Both the position numbers and the translations under genes were made by a program. DNA of 64,000 nt from Thermoleophilia bacterium. GTDB lineage: Bacteria > Actinomycetota > Thermoleophilia > Gaiellales > JAICJC01. The stretch's first letter is position 1; the number at the start of each line of letters is the position of its first letter. The notes under the pieces are model-generated. The model was not told the origin of the DNA and did no database searches. It worked only from the letters and a program-made list of their open reading frames with translations. The stretch covers positions 18,602 through 82,601 of the forward strand of contig JAICYJ010000006.1 in assembly GCA_025934255.1 (NCBI GenBank), given 5' to 3'. Shown in pieces: positions 46,572 through 54,879 of this stretch.

Positions 46572-46996
46572 CACCCGTCATCCGTCATGCGGCCTGGGGT
46601 CGCGCAGATGGCTTCGGTCATGATGTCGATCGAGCGCGACGTCGGGCACACCGTCTGCAGCCCCAGCGTGTCGTAGAACGCAGCCCGGGCGGGGTCGAGC
46701 ACGCGCGTGACCACGCACGGGCAGTCGAACCGCTTGCGCGCGATCTGCGCGATCACGATGTTGGTGTTGTCGCCGTCGGTGCAGACCACGCAGGCGTCGG
46801 CGGTGCCGATGCCGCCCTCGACCAGCACCTCGGTGTCGAGGCCGTGGCCGTGCACGAAGCGTCCCGGCCACGACTCGGGCAGCCGCTGAAGCGCCTCGGG
46901 GTCCTCGTCGATCACGGACACGTCATGCCCGTCATCGGACATGTTCCTGGCAATCGACGAGCCGACCCGCCCGCAGCCAACGATCAGAAGCTTCAT
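46571..46996 (-). CDS. TrkA-family protein, RCK_N domain only
   Basis: 141 aa. Rossmann RCK_N with VGCGRVGSSIARNM, VIDEDPEAL and TDGDNTNIVIAQIARKRF. Ends shortly after the domain, without the RCK_C found in the neighbouring TrkA, and its stop abuts repeat copy 2. It may be a natural single-domain partner (such short forms exist) or a protein shortened when the element inserted. TACGCT at 47003-47008 lies 6 nt before the ATG, giving a probable leaderless promoter between repeat copy 3 and the gene. Confidence 0.88.
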   Translation of the reverse strand: MKLLIVGCGRVGSSIARNMSDDGHDVSVIDEDPEALQRLPESWPGRFVHGHGLDTEVLVEGGIGTADACVVCTDGDNTNIVIAQIARKRFDCPCVVTRVLDPARAAFYDTLGLQTVCPTSRSIDIMTEAICATPGRMTDDG

Positions 46997-47002
46997 GGGA
47001 TT

Positions 47003-47008
47003 AGCGTA
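47003..47008 (-). promoter_or_regulatory. -10 box of the trkA-thrC-thrB operon
   Basis: Minus-strand TACGCT, 6 nt from the ATG at 46996 and 1 bp outside the end of repeat copy 3. The spacing equals that of other TANNNT boxes in the window that precede start codons. The -35 region would fall inside the element and is not recognisable. Confidence 0.5.
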
Positions 47009-47009
47009 C

Positions 47010-47180
47010 TAGATGATCGGCTTCACGGGCTGCGTGGATGCTGGCCGCAGGATGGGGCGTGTTGGACGCCGGGAGCGTCCGCAGGGCAGGCTGGGTAGGC
47101 CCTGGCCAAGGACGATCATGGCGTTCCAGCCCGGCCCAGACCAGATCCAGCGCCGCGCAGCTCGTGGAGCCGATCATCTA
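47010..47180 (+). repeat. Structured inverted-repeat element, copy 3
   Basis: 171 bp. Arms 47010-47027 (TAGATGATCGGCTTCACG) and 47163-47180 pair at all 18 positions with one U.G. Compared with copy 1, both arms have changed at four positions while staying complementary. Internal stem 47061-47070 with 47120-47130 (one bulge). Local hairpin GGACGC/GCGTCC at 47064-47080. Ends are TA...TA as in copy 1. Lies between the divergent trkA and hom genes. Confidence 0.85.
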
Positions 47181-47224
47181 CGTCCCGCAGGTGGGTGCGA
47201 CCGCTTGGCTGCGCCGGTTTTCGG

Positions 47225-47230
47225 TATCGT
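47225..47230 (+). promoter_or_regulatory. -10 box of hom
   Basis: TATCGT, 9 nt before the GTG start of hom (47240) and 45 bp beyond repeat copy 3. Consistent with a leaderless transcript. Confidence 0.5.
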
Positions 47231-47239
47231 GCCGCGGTC

Positions 47240-48535
47240 GTGACCGGCACCTCACCCATCAGGATCGGACTGCTCGGATACGGCACCGTCGGCTCCGCCG
47301 TGCACCGGCTGCTGCGCGACAGCGCCGAGTCGATCGAGCGCGTCACCGGCCAGCCGGTCGAGGTGGCCGCCGCGCTGGTGCGCGATCCCGCCCGCCACGC
47401 CGATGCGCCGGACGGCCTGCTGACGACCGACTTCGCACGGCTCCGCGACGATCCCACCATCAGCGTCGTGGCCGAGGTGATGGGCGGCATCGACCCCACC
47501 CGTGAGTACGTGCTGGCGCTGCTCGGGGCCGGCAAGTCGGTGGTGTCCGCGAACAAGCAGCTGCTGTCCCAGCACGGCGACGAGCTGTTCGGCGCGGCCG
47601 AGCGGAACGGCGTGCAGCTGCGGTTCGAGGCCAGCGTCTGCGCCGCGATCCCGGTCGTGAAGGTGCTGCGCGAGTCGATGATCGTGACCAACGTGCACCG
47701 GATCGACGGCATCGTCAACGGCACCACCAACTTCATCCTGACGCGCATGATCCAGAGCGGCGCCCCCTACGCCGACGCGCTGGCCGAGGCACAGGCGCTG
47801 GGCTACGCGGAGGCCGACCCCACCGAGGACGTGACCGGCGCCGATGCCGCCGCCAAGATCGCCATCCTGGCGTCGATCGCGTTCCACACGCGGATGCGGC
47901 TGGAGGAGGTCGATCACGTCGGCATCAACCTGCTCGACCTGGCCGACGTGGAGCACGCGGCCGAGCTCGGCTACGCGGTCAAGCTGATCGCATCGGCCTG
48001 GCGGTCGGGTGGCGAGGTGGCGGCGCGGGTGCACCCCTGCCTGCTGGCCGCGAACCACCCGCTGGCGGCCGTGGACGGCGCCTTCAACGCGGTGATGCTG
48101 CAGGGCAGCTCGATCCGCGAGGTGATCCTGGAGGGGCCCGGCGCCGGCGGCGAGGAGACGGCCACGGCCGTGATCGGCGACGTGGTTGCGGTGATCGGCA
48201 CGCAGGGCACGGGCTTCCTGCAGCACGACGTGCACTACCGGGACGTCGGCCGGTTCCCGCCAGGGCGACTGCAGAGCCCCTGCTACCTGCGTTTCACCGT
48301 CGATGACACGCCCGGCGTGCTGGCGCAGGTGGCCCAGCAGCTGGCAGACCACGACGTGTCGGTGGCGCAGGTCGTGCAGCACCCGGGCGAGGCCGGCGTG
48401 CACATCGTGATCCTCACCCACCGCGCCGCCGAGGGCGACGTGCGCGCCGCCGCCGACGGCGTCGCGGCGAAGGACTTCAGCCGCACCGCGCCGGTGCTGC
48501 TGCCGGTGCTCGAACGCCACGCCGACGCGACCTGA
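47240..48535 (+). CDS. hom: Homoserine dehydrogenase
   Basis: 431 aa from GTG 47240 (VTGTSPIRIGLLGYG); an in-frame GTG 15 codons upstream lies before the -10 box and is rejected. NAD(P)-binding GYGTVG, ANKQLLSQHGDELF, catalytic-domain signature GIVNGTTNFILTRM and YAEADPTEDVTGADAAAKIAILA, then a C-terminal ACT domain (about 345-425, RFTVDDTPGVLAQVAQQLADHDVSV) for threonine feedback. Reduces aspartate semialdehyde to homoserine. Divergent from the trkA-thrC-thrB operon. Confidence 0.97.
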   Translation: MTGTSPIRIGLLGYGTVGSAVHRLLRDSAESIERVTGQPVEVAAALVRDPARHADAPDGLLTTDFARLRDDPTISVVAEVMGGIDPTREYVLALLGAGKSVVSANKQLLSQHGDELFGAAERNGVQLRFEASVCAAIPVVKVLRESMIVTNVHRIDGIVNGTTNFILTRMIQSGAPYADALAEAQALGYAEADPTEDVTGADAAAKIAILASIAFHTRMRLEEVDHVGINLLDLADVEHAAELGYAVKLIASAWRSGGEVAARVHPCLLAANHPLAAVDGAFNAVMLQGSSIREVILEGPGAGGEETATAVIGDVVAVIGTQGTGFLQHDVHYRDVGRFPPGRLQSPCYLRFTVDDTPGVLAQVAQQLADHDVSVAQVVQHPGEAGVHIVILTHRAAEGDVRAAADGVAAKDFSRTAPVLLPVLERHADAT

Positions 48536-48551
48536 CGACCCGGCCATCTCC

Positions 48552-50498
48552 CTATGGCACGGGCACCGCGTGTGCCGCCTCCACCGCCTCCTCCGACGGG
48601 AAGTGCGTCACGATCACGCGGCACGGTGCCTTGCGCAGGACGAAGTCGACGGTGCGGCCGAAGAACGCCTCCTGGCGGTTGACCGCCAGCCGCCGCTTCT
48701 CCGGCGATCCGATCACGATCAGCGTGGCGTCCTGGTCGATGACCGCGTCGACGATCGCCCGGCCCGGGTTGCGCGTGCGCACCACCACCCCCCGGAACTC
48801 GATCCCGTAGTCCGACGCCAGCGAGCGCGCCATCTCCTGCACCTCGGCCACCGCCCGGTCGCGCTCGGGCAGCTCGGTGTCCAGCGGATCCTGCACCGGC
48901 ACGTAGATGGCGCTGACCGCGACCACCGGCGCGCCCGTCTCGGTCGCCAACCGGCAGGCGGTCGCCATCACCTCCTCGGCCAGCTCGCCCGGTTCCTCCA
49001 GCGGCACCACGATCGGCCCGCTGGGCAGCTCGATCGCCTCCTCGGGCGGCGGTGCGCCCGGCTCGTAGCGCTCCATCAGCGGGACGCCCGCGCGCACACG
49101 CACCATCGTGTAGACGCCCAGACCAACGATCATCCACAGCACCCCGACATCGCGGGCGCCCGGATGGGTGCCGAGCGCGATCACCCAGGCGGCGAACGCG
49201 GTGACCGCGCCGGCCACCGCCGTCACCGGGATCAGCCGGCCCCGGATCCAGACGTTGCCGTGCATCATGAACGGGCGCGGCATGTCCGGCTCGGTGATCC
49301 GCAGCCACACGATCGAGGCGTTCGCCAGCCCGAAGGCGATCAGGATGCCGAAGCTGTAGATCGAGGCAAGGGACAGGATCTCCTCGCCCTGGAACAGCGC
49401 CGCCACGATCACCGACGCCGAGGCCAGCAGCCCCACGCCGAGCAGCGCGAAGGTCGGCTGCAGCGACCGGCGGTTCCGCTTCGCGAACCGGCCCGGCAGC
49501 TCCAGCCGCTCGCCCATCGCCACCGACAGCCGCCCCGCGCCCGAGAAGCTGGTGGTGATCGCCAGCAGCAGGATCAGCGAGGCGGTCACGCCCACGATGA
49601 ACCGCGCCGCGGTGGCGGCGGTGCTGCCGAACTCGTTGCCGACCGCGGTCGCCAGCCCCAGCATCGGCGCGTCCAGCCAGCGTGTGGTCAGTTCGCTCGC
49701 GTAGCCGGCGGGCGCCGAGGGGGCACGATGCGAGGGAAAGGCCGAGATGGCCGCCGTGGCCACCGCCGCGTAGACCAGGATCACGGTGAACACCGACGAG
49801 CGGATGCTGTCGGGCACCGACTTCTCCGGCCGCTTGGCCACGCCCACCAGCCCGGTCACCTTCTCCAGGCCGGTGAACCCGATCATGGCGATCGGCAGCG
49901 CGAACGCCAGCGAGTTCCAGGTCGGCTTCGTGCCCAGGTCGATGTTGTTGGTGAGCGTCGTCCAGTTGAACAGCAGCATCAGCCCCATCAGCCCCAGCCC
50001 GGCCTGCACCACCAGGTCGAGCACGGCCAGCACCACGGTAGCCATGTACACGTTCGTGCGGCGGGCGATGCGGGCGGCGGTGACCACCAGGATCAGCAGC
50101 ACCGCCAGCAGCTCGTTCTGGTCGGCCGAGAGCGTGTCGTGCCCGATCGCTCCCAGCACGTAGTGGGGCAGGAACAGCGCCGCCAGCGAGATCGAGATCA
50201 CGTAGTCGAGCACGGTCGCCCAGCCGGCGATGAATCCCACCAGGTCGTTGAACGCACGGCGGGCGAACGTCGAGGCCCCGCCCGGCTCGGGGATTGTGGC
50301 GGCGCCCTCGGCGTACGCGGCGGCCGTCAGCGCGAAGATCACGCCGGCCGCCAGGAACACCGCCGGCGTCAGCGACAGGGCGTAGACGGCGGTGATGCCG
50401 AGCGCGTAGTAGAGCGAGCTGCCGATCTCGCCGTAGGCCATCGCGTACAGCGCCGGCGCGCCCAGGAACCTGCCGAGAACGGGGATCTTGCGTGCCAC
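48552..50498 (-). CDS. APC-superfamily transporter with C-terminal UspA domain (1)
   Basis: 648 aa from GTG 50496-50498, 8 nt after TAATCT (50507-50512). Twelve-helix APC core (residues 10-460) with GEIGSSLYYALG (the helix 1 G-S/E-S-x-Y/F unwound segment), PEPGGASTFARRAFND and IGFTGLEKVTG. Residues 490-630 are a universal-stress-type domain with VVAVSAIYVPV, RNPGRAIVDAV and LIVIGSPEK...FGRTVDFVLRKAPCRVIV (nucleotide-binding loop G-x2-G-like). APC-UspA fusions include amino-acid permeases and the KimA-type K+ importers gated by c-di-AMP; substrate undecided. Confidence 0.88.
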   Translation of the reverse strand: MARKIPVLGRFLGAPALYAMAYGEIGSSLYYALGITAVYALSLTPAVFLAAGVIFALTAAAYAEGAATIPEPGGASTFARRAFNDLVGFIAGWATVLDYVISISLAALFLPHYVLGAIGHDTLSADQNELLAVLLILVVTAARIARRTNVYMATVVLAVLDLVVQAGLGLMGLMLLFNWTTLTNNIDLGTKPTWNSLAFALPIAMIGFTGLEKVTGLVGVAKRPEKSVPDSIRSSVFTVILVYAAVATAAISAFPSHRAPSAPAGYASELTTRWLDAPMLGLATAVGNEFGSTAATAARFIVGVTASLILLLAITTSFSGAGRLSVAMGERLELPGRFAKRNRRSLQPTFALLGVGLLASASVIVAALFQGEEILSLASIYSFGILIAFGLANASIVWLRITEPDMPRPFMMHGNVWIRGRLIPVTAVAGAVTAFAAWVIALGTHPGARDVGVLWMIVGLGVYTMVRVRAGVPLMERYEPGAPPPEEAIELPSGPIVVPLEEPGELAEEVMATACRLATETGAPVVAVSAIYVPVQDPLDTELPERDRAVAEVQEMARSLASDYGIEFRGVVVRTRNPGRAIVDAVIDQDATLIVIGSPEKRRLAVNRQEAFFGRTVDFVLRKAPCRVIVTHFPSEEAVEAAHAVPVP

Positions 50499-50521
50499 TG
50501 CGGCTCAGATTAGATGACCGG

Positions 50522-50680
50522 TCACCCGCGCGTCGCCCGCAGACGCAGGATCCCCAGCAACAGGAACACCGCGGCCTCCAGGTACCCCACCTGGCCGCCG
50601 CCGTGCAAGGTGGTGACGACGGCCAGCGCCACCCCCAGCACCACGAAGGCGACCGCCAGCACCTGGTTCAGGCGCAGCAT
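50522..50680 (-). CDS. 52-residue two-helix membrane protein
   Basis: ATG at 50678-50680 overlaps the stop of the upstream APC gene (TGATG). Two hydrophobic stretches (residues 5-25, VLAVAFVVLGVALAVVTTL, and 31-46, VGYLEAAVFLLLGILRL) joined by a short glycine turn, basic C terminus LRLRATRG. Translationally coupled to and located between the two APC-UspA genes; might be a small accessory subunit. No family recognised. Confidence 0.65.
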   Translation of the reverse strand: MLRLNQVLAVAFVVLGVALAVVTTLHGGGQVGYLEAAVFLLLGILRLRATRG

Positions 50681-52626
50681 CAGGTGGGCGCCGGCTCCGC
50701 GCCCACCATCACCCGGCAGTGGGCGTTTCGCAGCACGTAGTCGACGCGCGGCCCGAACACGCGCTGGCCGGGCTTGTGCCGGTCGCGCGCTCCCAGCACG
50801 ATGATCTCGCTGCGCCGGCGCTCGGCCTCCTCGACGATCGCCTGGCCGATGTTCCGGGTGCGCACGATGCGGGTGATCACGTCCACGCCGTACTCGCGGG
50901 CAAGCGCCGCGGCCTGCCGCAGCTGGTGCTCCGCGTTGGCCACCTCCTCGTCCAGCGGCGCCGACATCGTGACGTTCAGCGGCACCTCGATCGGGTACAT
51001 CACCACCAGCGTGGCATTCGATTCGGCGGCAAGCCGCAGCGCCGTCGCCGTCATCACGTCGTCCACCCGCGCCGAGGAGATCGGCATCAGGATCGAGCGG
51101 TACTCCACCTCCAGCGCCGGGCCGGTGAGCGCGTGCGGCGCCAGCACCGTCTGCGTCAGCGGTAGGTGCTGCGAGCGCCGGTAGGTGTAGTAGACGACCA
51201 TGCCCAGCAACAGCCAGATCAGCCCGACCGGGGCGACGTAGTCGGAGACGTGCAGGAACACCGTCACCAGCCACGAGAGGAAGGTGCCGATCCCACCCAG
51301 GATCGCGAACGTGGGCACGTCGTAGCCGCCTAACCAGAACGATGTGGGCCCGCGCCAGGGCACGTCCTCATCGGGCATCGTGTGTCTCATCCAGACCACC
51401 GACGCGTGGGCCAGCGTGAACGACAGCATCGCCCCGAACGCGTACAGGTTGCCGAGGAAGCTGACGGCGCCGTTAGGAATCATCAGCAGGATCGCGATCA
51501 GGCTGTAGAGGATGATCGCGACGTACGGCGTGTTGTAGGTCGGGTGCACCCGCCGGATCGCCTCCGGCAGCTGCCGGTGCTGTCCCATCGAGTAGGTCAG
51601 CCGCGACACCCCGATGATGCCGGCGTTGGTGGCGATGATCAGGATCGTCGCGGCCAGGATCGCCACGTAGAAGGCCAGGCCGCTTGTGACCGTATCGGGC
51701 AGCCCCAGGTGGTCGACCACGCCGGCCACCGGATCTCCGGCAAAACGGCACGCCAGGTCGGACGTGCGATCACCAACCTGGAGCCCATGCTGGGCGGTGC
51801 ACTGGTACTTGGTGACGTTGGCCACGTCCTGGGCGCTGGCCGGGTGCACGGGCAGCGCCGAGAGGGCCACCGACGGCAGGAACGCGTAGATCGCGAACAC
51901 CGCGAGCACCACGTACATGATCGAGCGCGGCACGTGACGGGGCGGGTCGATCGCCTCCTCCGCCATGTTGGAGATCGTCTCGATGCCGGTGTAGGCAACC
52001 ATCGCCACCGGGATCGAGATCACGAAGTCCTGCCAGCTGGGCGAGATGCCCAGGTCGACGTTGGCCTGCAGCACGTGCGGCGAGAACACCGTGATCAGGC
52101 CGATCGTGACCAGCAGCGCCTGCGTGCCCAGGTCGGCCAACGCCAGGAAGATGTTGAGGCCGGCCGCCTCCTTCACGCCCACGATGTTCAGCGCCACCAG
52201 CAGCAGCACCACGACCGCGCCGCCGTAGATGTCGTTGGGGTGGGTGTCCAGGTGCCCGCCCGGCCAGAACTTGGCCAGGTAGTGCGGCACGAAGATCGCC
52301 GAGATCGCAATCGTGACCGTGTAGTTCAACATCTGCGCCCAGCCGGCGAAGAACGAGACCGCCTCGTTGAAGGCGTGGCGGGTGAACGACGAGGAGCCTC
52401 CCGCCTCGGGGAACCGGGCGGTGGCCTCCGCGTAGGTGACGGCCGTGAAGAAGAAGATGATGCCCGAGATGAAGAACGAGACCGGGGTCAGGCCCAGCGC
52501 GTAGGCGGTGACGAGGCCCAGCGCGTAGTAGATCGATGAGCCGACGTTGCCATAGGCCGTCGAGAACAGCGCCGCGGTCCCGAGGACTCGGTGCAGACCC
52601 CCGGCTTGGCGGCGCTTCACGGGCAC
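50680..52626 (-). CDS. APC-superfamily transporter with C-terminal UspA domain (2)
   Basis: 648 aa from GTG 52624-52626. Paralogue of the protein at 48552-50498 with the same layout: GNVGSSIYYALG in helix 1, PEAGGSSSFTRHAFNEAVSF, AYTGIETISNMAEEAIDPPRHVPRSI in helix 6-loop, and a C-terminal UspA domain (about 500-645, RSILMPISSARVDD, RTRNIGQAIVEEA, GPRVDYVLRNAHCRVMVG). Unlike its paralogue it has an inserted outer loop with two cysteines (YQCTAQHG...LACRFAG) around residue 280-305. Start lies directly after a 19-bp palindrome that contains the -10 sequence. Upstream in-frame codons to 52677 are within that regulatory region. Confidence 0.88.
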   Translation of the reverse strand: MPVKRRQAGGLHRVLGTAALFSTAYGNVGSSIYYALGLVTAYALGLTPVSFFISGIIFFFTAVTYAEATARFPEAGGSSSFTRHAFNEAVSFFAGWAQMLNYTVTIAISAIFVPHYLAKFWPGGHLDTHPNDIYGGAVVVLLLVALNIVGVKEAAGLNIFLALADLGTQALLVTIGLITVFSPHVLQANVDLGISPSWQDFVISIPVAMVAYTGIETISNMAEEAIDPPRHVPRSIMYVVLAVFAIYAFLPSVALSALPVHPASAQDVANVTKYQCTAQHGLQVGDRTSDLACRFAGDPVAGVVDHLGLPDTVTSGLAFYVAILAATILIIATNAGIIGVSRLTYSMGQHRQLPEAIRRVHPTYNTPYVAIILYSLIAILLMIPNGAVSFLGNLYAFGAMLSFTLAHASVVWMRHTMPDEDVPWRGPTSFWLGGYDVPTFAILGGIGTFLSWLVTVFLHVSDYVAPVGLIWLLLGMVVYYTYRRSQHLPLTQTVLAPHALTGPALEVEYRSILMPISSARVDDVMTATALRLAAESNATLVVMYPIEVPLNVTMSAPLDEEVANAEHQLRQAAALAREYGVDVITRIVRTRNIGQAIVEEAERRRSEIIVLGARDRHKPGQRVFGPRVDYVLRNAHCRVMVGAEPAPT

Positions 52627-52645
52627 CGCGCTGTTATACAGCGCG
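52627..52645 (-). promoter_or_regulatory. Palindrome enclosing the -10 box of the APC2 gene
   Basis: Perfect inverted repeat CGCGCTGT-ATA-ACAGCGCG on the minus strand, ending at the base before the GTG start. The minus-strand TATAAC within it is 6 nt from GTG, the spacing of a leaderless -10 box. A protein bound here would block polymerase; alternatively it is a 5'-terminal hairpin. Confidence 0.6.
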
Positions 52646-52661
52646 CGGCGGTCTGGCTTCA

Positions 52662-52695
52662 GCCTGACCGCGCACATGGGAGCGCGCGGTCAGGC
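52662..52695 (-). terminator. 12-bp hairpin between hppA and the APC2 gene
   Basis: Perfect arms 52662-52673 and 52684-52695 (GCCTGACCGCGC on plus), 10-nt loop. Sits 25 bp after the hppA stop and upstream of the APC2 promoter palindrome. Probably an intrinsic terminator without T run, or an attenuator; part of the left arm can also pair with the adjacent GGCGGTCTGGC (alternative fold). Confidence 0.55.
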
Positions 52696-52719
52696 CAAAG
52701 GTCAAATCCGCCCGGCTGG

Positions 52720-54765
52720 TTACCTCGTAAGAAGGGGAATGATGAGAATCGCCACGATGTTCGTGATCTTGATCATCGGGTTGATGGCCGGGCCGGCCGT
52801 GTCCTTGTAGGGATCGCCGACCGTGTCGCCGGTGATCGAGGCAGCGTGCGCCGACGAGCCCTTGCCGCCGTACGCGCCGTCCTCGATCAGCTTCTTGGCG
52901 TTGTCCCACGCTCCGCCGCCGGAGGTCATCGAGATGGCGAGGAACAGCCCGGTCACGATCGTGCCCACCAGCAGCCCGCCCAGCGCCTGGTAGGAGATCA
53001 GGCCGACCACGATCGGCACGGCCACCGGGATCAGCGCCGGCAGCTGCATCTCGCGGATGGCGGTCTTCGTGACCAGGTCGACGCAGCGCGCGTAGTCGGG
53101 CTTGGCGGTGCCTTCCATGATGCCCGGGATCTCCCGGAACTGTCGGCGCACCTCCTCGACCACCTGGCTGCCGGCGCGTCCGACGGCGTCCATCGCCAGC
53201 GAGGCGAACAGGAACGGCATCAGGCCGCCGATCAGCAGGCCTGCCAGCACCCACGGGTCGTTGATCCGAAACACGATCGGGTGGCCCACCTGCTTGGCCA
53301 GCTCGTCGTTGTAGCTCTGGAACAGCACCAGCGCGGCCAGGCCGGCGGAGCCGATCGCATAGCCCTTGGTGACGGCCTTGGTGGTGTTGCCGACCGCGTC
53401 CAGCGGATCGGTGACGTTGTCGCGCACCTCGTGCGGGAGATCGGCCATCTCGGCGATGCCGCCGGCGTTGTCGGTGACCGGGCCGAAGGCGTCCAGCGCG
53501 ACCACCATGCCCGCCATCGAGAGCATGGCCGTGACCGCGGTGGCGATGCCGTAGATGCCGGCCAGCTTGTAGGAGCCGAGCGTGCCCACGACCAGCACGA
53601 TCACCGGCAGCGCCGTGGCCTGCATGCCCACCGCCAGGCCGGCGATGATGTTGGTCGCGTGGCCGGTGGTCGACTGCTGGGCGATCCGCTTGACCGGATT
53701 GAACCGGGTGCCGGTGTAGTACTCGGTGATGCCGACCAGCAGCGCCGTGATGATCAGGCCGATCAGGGCGCACAGGTAGATCCGGCCCCAGCCGTGAGGC
53801 AGGTCGCCGGCCACCGAGTGGATCACCGGGATGTAGATCAGGGCGGACAGCGCGGCCGACACGAACACGCCGGTGTAGAGCGCCGCCATGATGCTGCCGC
53901 TCTTCGGCAGCCGCACCAGCAGCGTGCCCACGATCGACGCCGGGATCGCCAGCGCACCAAGCAGCAGCGGCAGCACGACCGCCGCGTGGATGCCGCTGAG
54001 AGCGCCCAGGAACATGGCCGCGACGATGGTCACCGCGTAGGTCTCGAACAGGTCGGCGGCCATGCCCGCGTCGTCGCCGACGTTGTCACCGACGTTGTCG
54101 GCGATCACGGCCGGGTTGCGCGGGTCGTCCTCGGGGATGCCGGCCTCGATCTTGCCCACCAGGTCGGCGCCCACGTCTGCGCCCTTGGTGAAGATGCCGC
54201 CGCCCAGCCGGGCGAACACGGAGATCAGCGAGCCACCGAAGGCCAGGCCGACCAGCGCCTTGGTCGCCGTCTGGTCGCTGTAGTCCATCACGCGCAGGAC
54301 GCCGTAGTAGCCGGCCACGCCCAGCAGGCCCAGGCCGACCACCAGGATGCCGGTCACCGTGCCGCCCTTGAAGGCCACAGACAGCGCCGGCGCCATGCCG
54401 CTCTTCGCGGCCTCGGCGGTGCGGACGTTCGCGCGCACGGCCACGTTCATGCCGATGAACCCGGTGATCGCCGACAGCACCGCGCCGATCACGAACCCGA
54501 TCGCCACCTTCACGCCCAGGTCGCCGGTCCAGTGGCCGGCCACGGCGATCGCGACCGCCACCACCACGGCCACGCCTGCGATGGTCGTGTACTGGCGGCG
54601 CAGATAGGCTGCCGCCCCCTCCTGGATCGCCGCGGCGATCTCGCGCATGCGGTCGGATCCCTGCGGCTGCGCCAGCACCCAGCGGGTCAATCCGAGCCCG
54701 TATACAACCGCCGCGGCGCCACACACGAGCGCGATCAGAACGGCATGGTCAACCAGTGAACTCAC
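52720..54765 (-). CDS. hppA: Proton-translocating pyrophosphatase
   Basis: 681 aa from GTG 54763-54765 with AAGGAG 8 nt upstream. About 16 membrane helices. Substrate motifs: [44 protein letters not shown] (DVGADLVGK and two acidic clusters binding Mg-PPi) and the C-terminal [20 protein letters not shown] repeat. The sequence [17 protein letters not shown] carries lysine where K+-dependent enzymes have alanine, the recognised marker of the K+-independent class. Couples PPi hydrolysis to proton export. Has its own promoter (TACAAT at 54803-54808). Confidence 0.96.
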   Translation of the reverse strand: MSSLVDHAVLIALVCGAAAVVYGLGLTRWVLAQPQGSDRMREIAAAIQEGAAAYLRRQYTTIAGVAVVVAVAIAVAGHWTGDLGVKVAIGFVIGAVLSAITGFIGMNVAVRANVRTAEAAKSGMAPALSVAFKGGTVTGILVVGLGLLGVAGYYGVLRVMDYSDQTATKALVGLAFGGSLISVFARLGGGIFTKGADVGADLVGKIEAGIPEDDPRNPAVIADNVGDNVGDDAGMAADLFETYAVTIVAAMFLGALSGIHAAVVLPLLLGALAIPASIVGTLLVRLPKSGSIMAALYTGVFVSAALSALIYIPVIHSVAGDLPHGWGRIYLCALIGLIITALLVGITEYYTGTRFNPVKRIAQQSTTGHATNIIAGLAVGMQATALPVIVLVVGTLGSYKLAGIYGIATAVTAMLSMAGMVVALDAFGPVTDNAGGIAEMADLPHEVRDNVTDPLDAVGNTTKAVTKGYAIGSAGLAALVLFQSYNDELAKQVGHPIVFRINDPWVLAGLLIGGLMPFLFASLAMDAVGRAGSQVVEEVRRQFREIPGIMEGTAKPDYARCVDLVTKTAIREMQLPALIPVAVPIVVGLISYQALGGLLVGTIVTGLFLAISMTSGGGAWDNAKKLIEDGAYGGKGSSAHAASITGDTVGDPYKDTAGPAINPMIKITNIVAILIIPLLTR

Positions 54766-54773
54766 GTGGCAAG

Positions 54774-54808
54774 CTCCTTAGGAGGTCGATGACAACCGCG
54801 CGATTGTA
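54774..54808 (-). promoter_or_regulatory. hppA promoter -10 box and Shine-Dalgarno
   Basis: Minus-strand TACAAT (54803-54808) with a leader of about 30 nt and Shine-Dalgarno AAGGAG (54774-54779). The Shine-Dalgarno can pair with CTCC four bases upstream in a small hairpin. No clear -35. Confidence 0.55.
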
Positions 54809-54879
54809 TCAGCGGTCGCGGCTTGAACAGGCGGGTTACTCGGGAGGTTGTGACGCCCCGGCGCAGCCCCGCCGGATTG

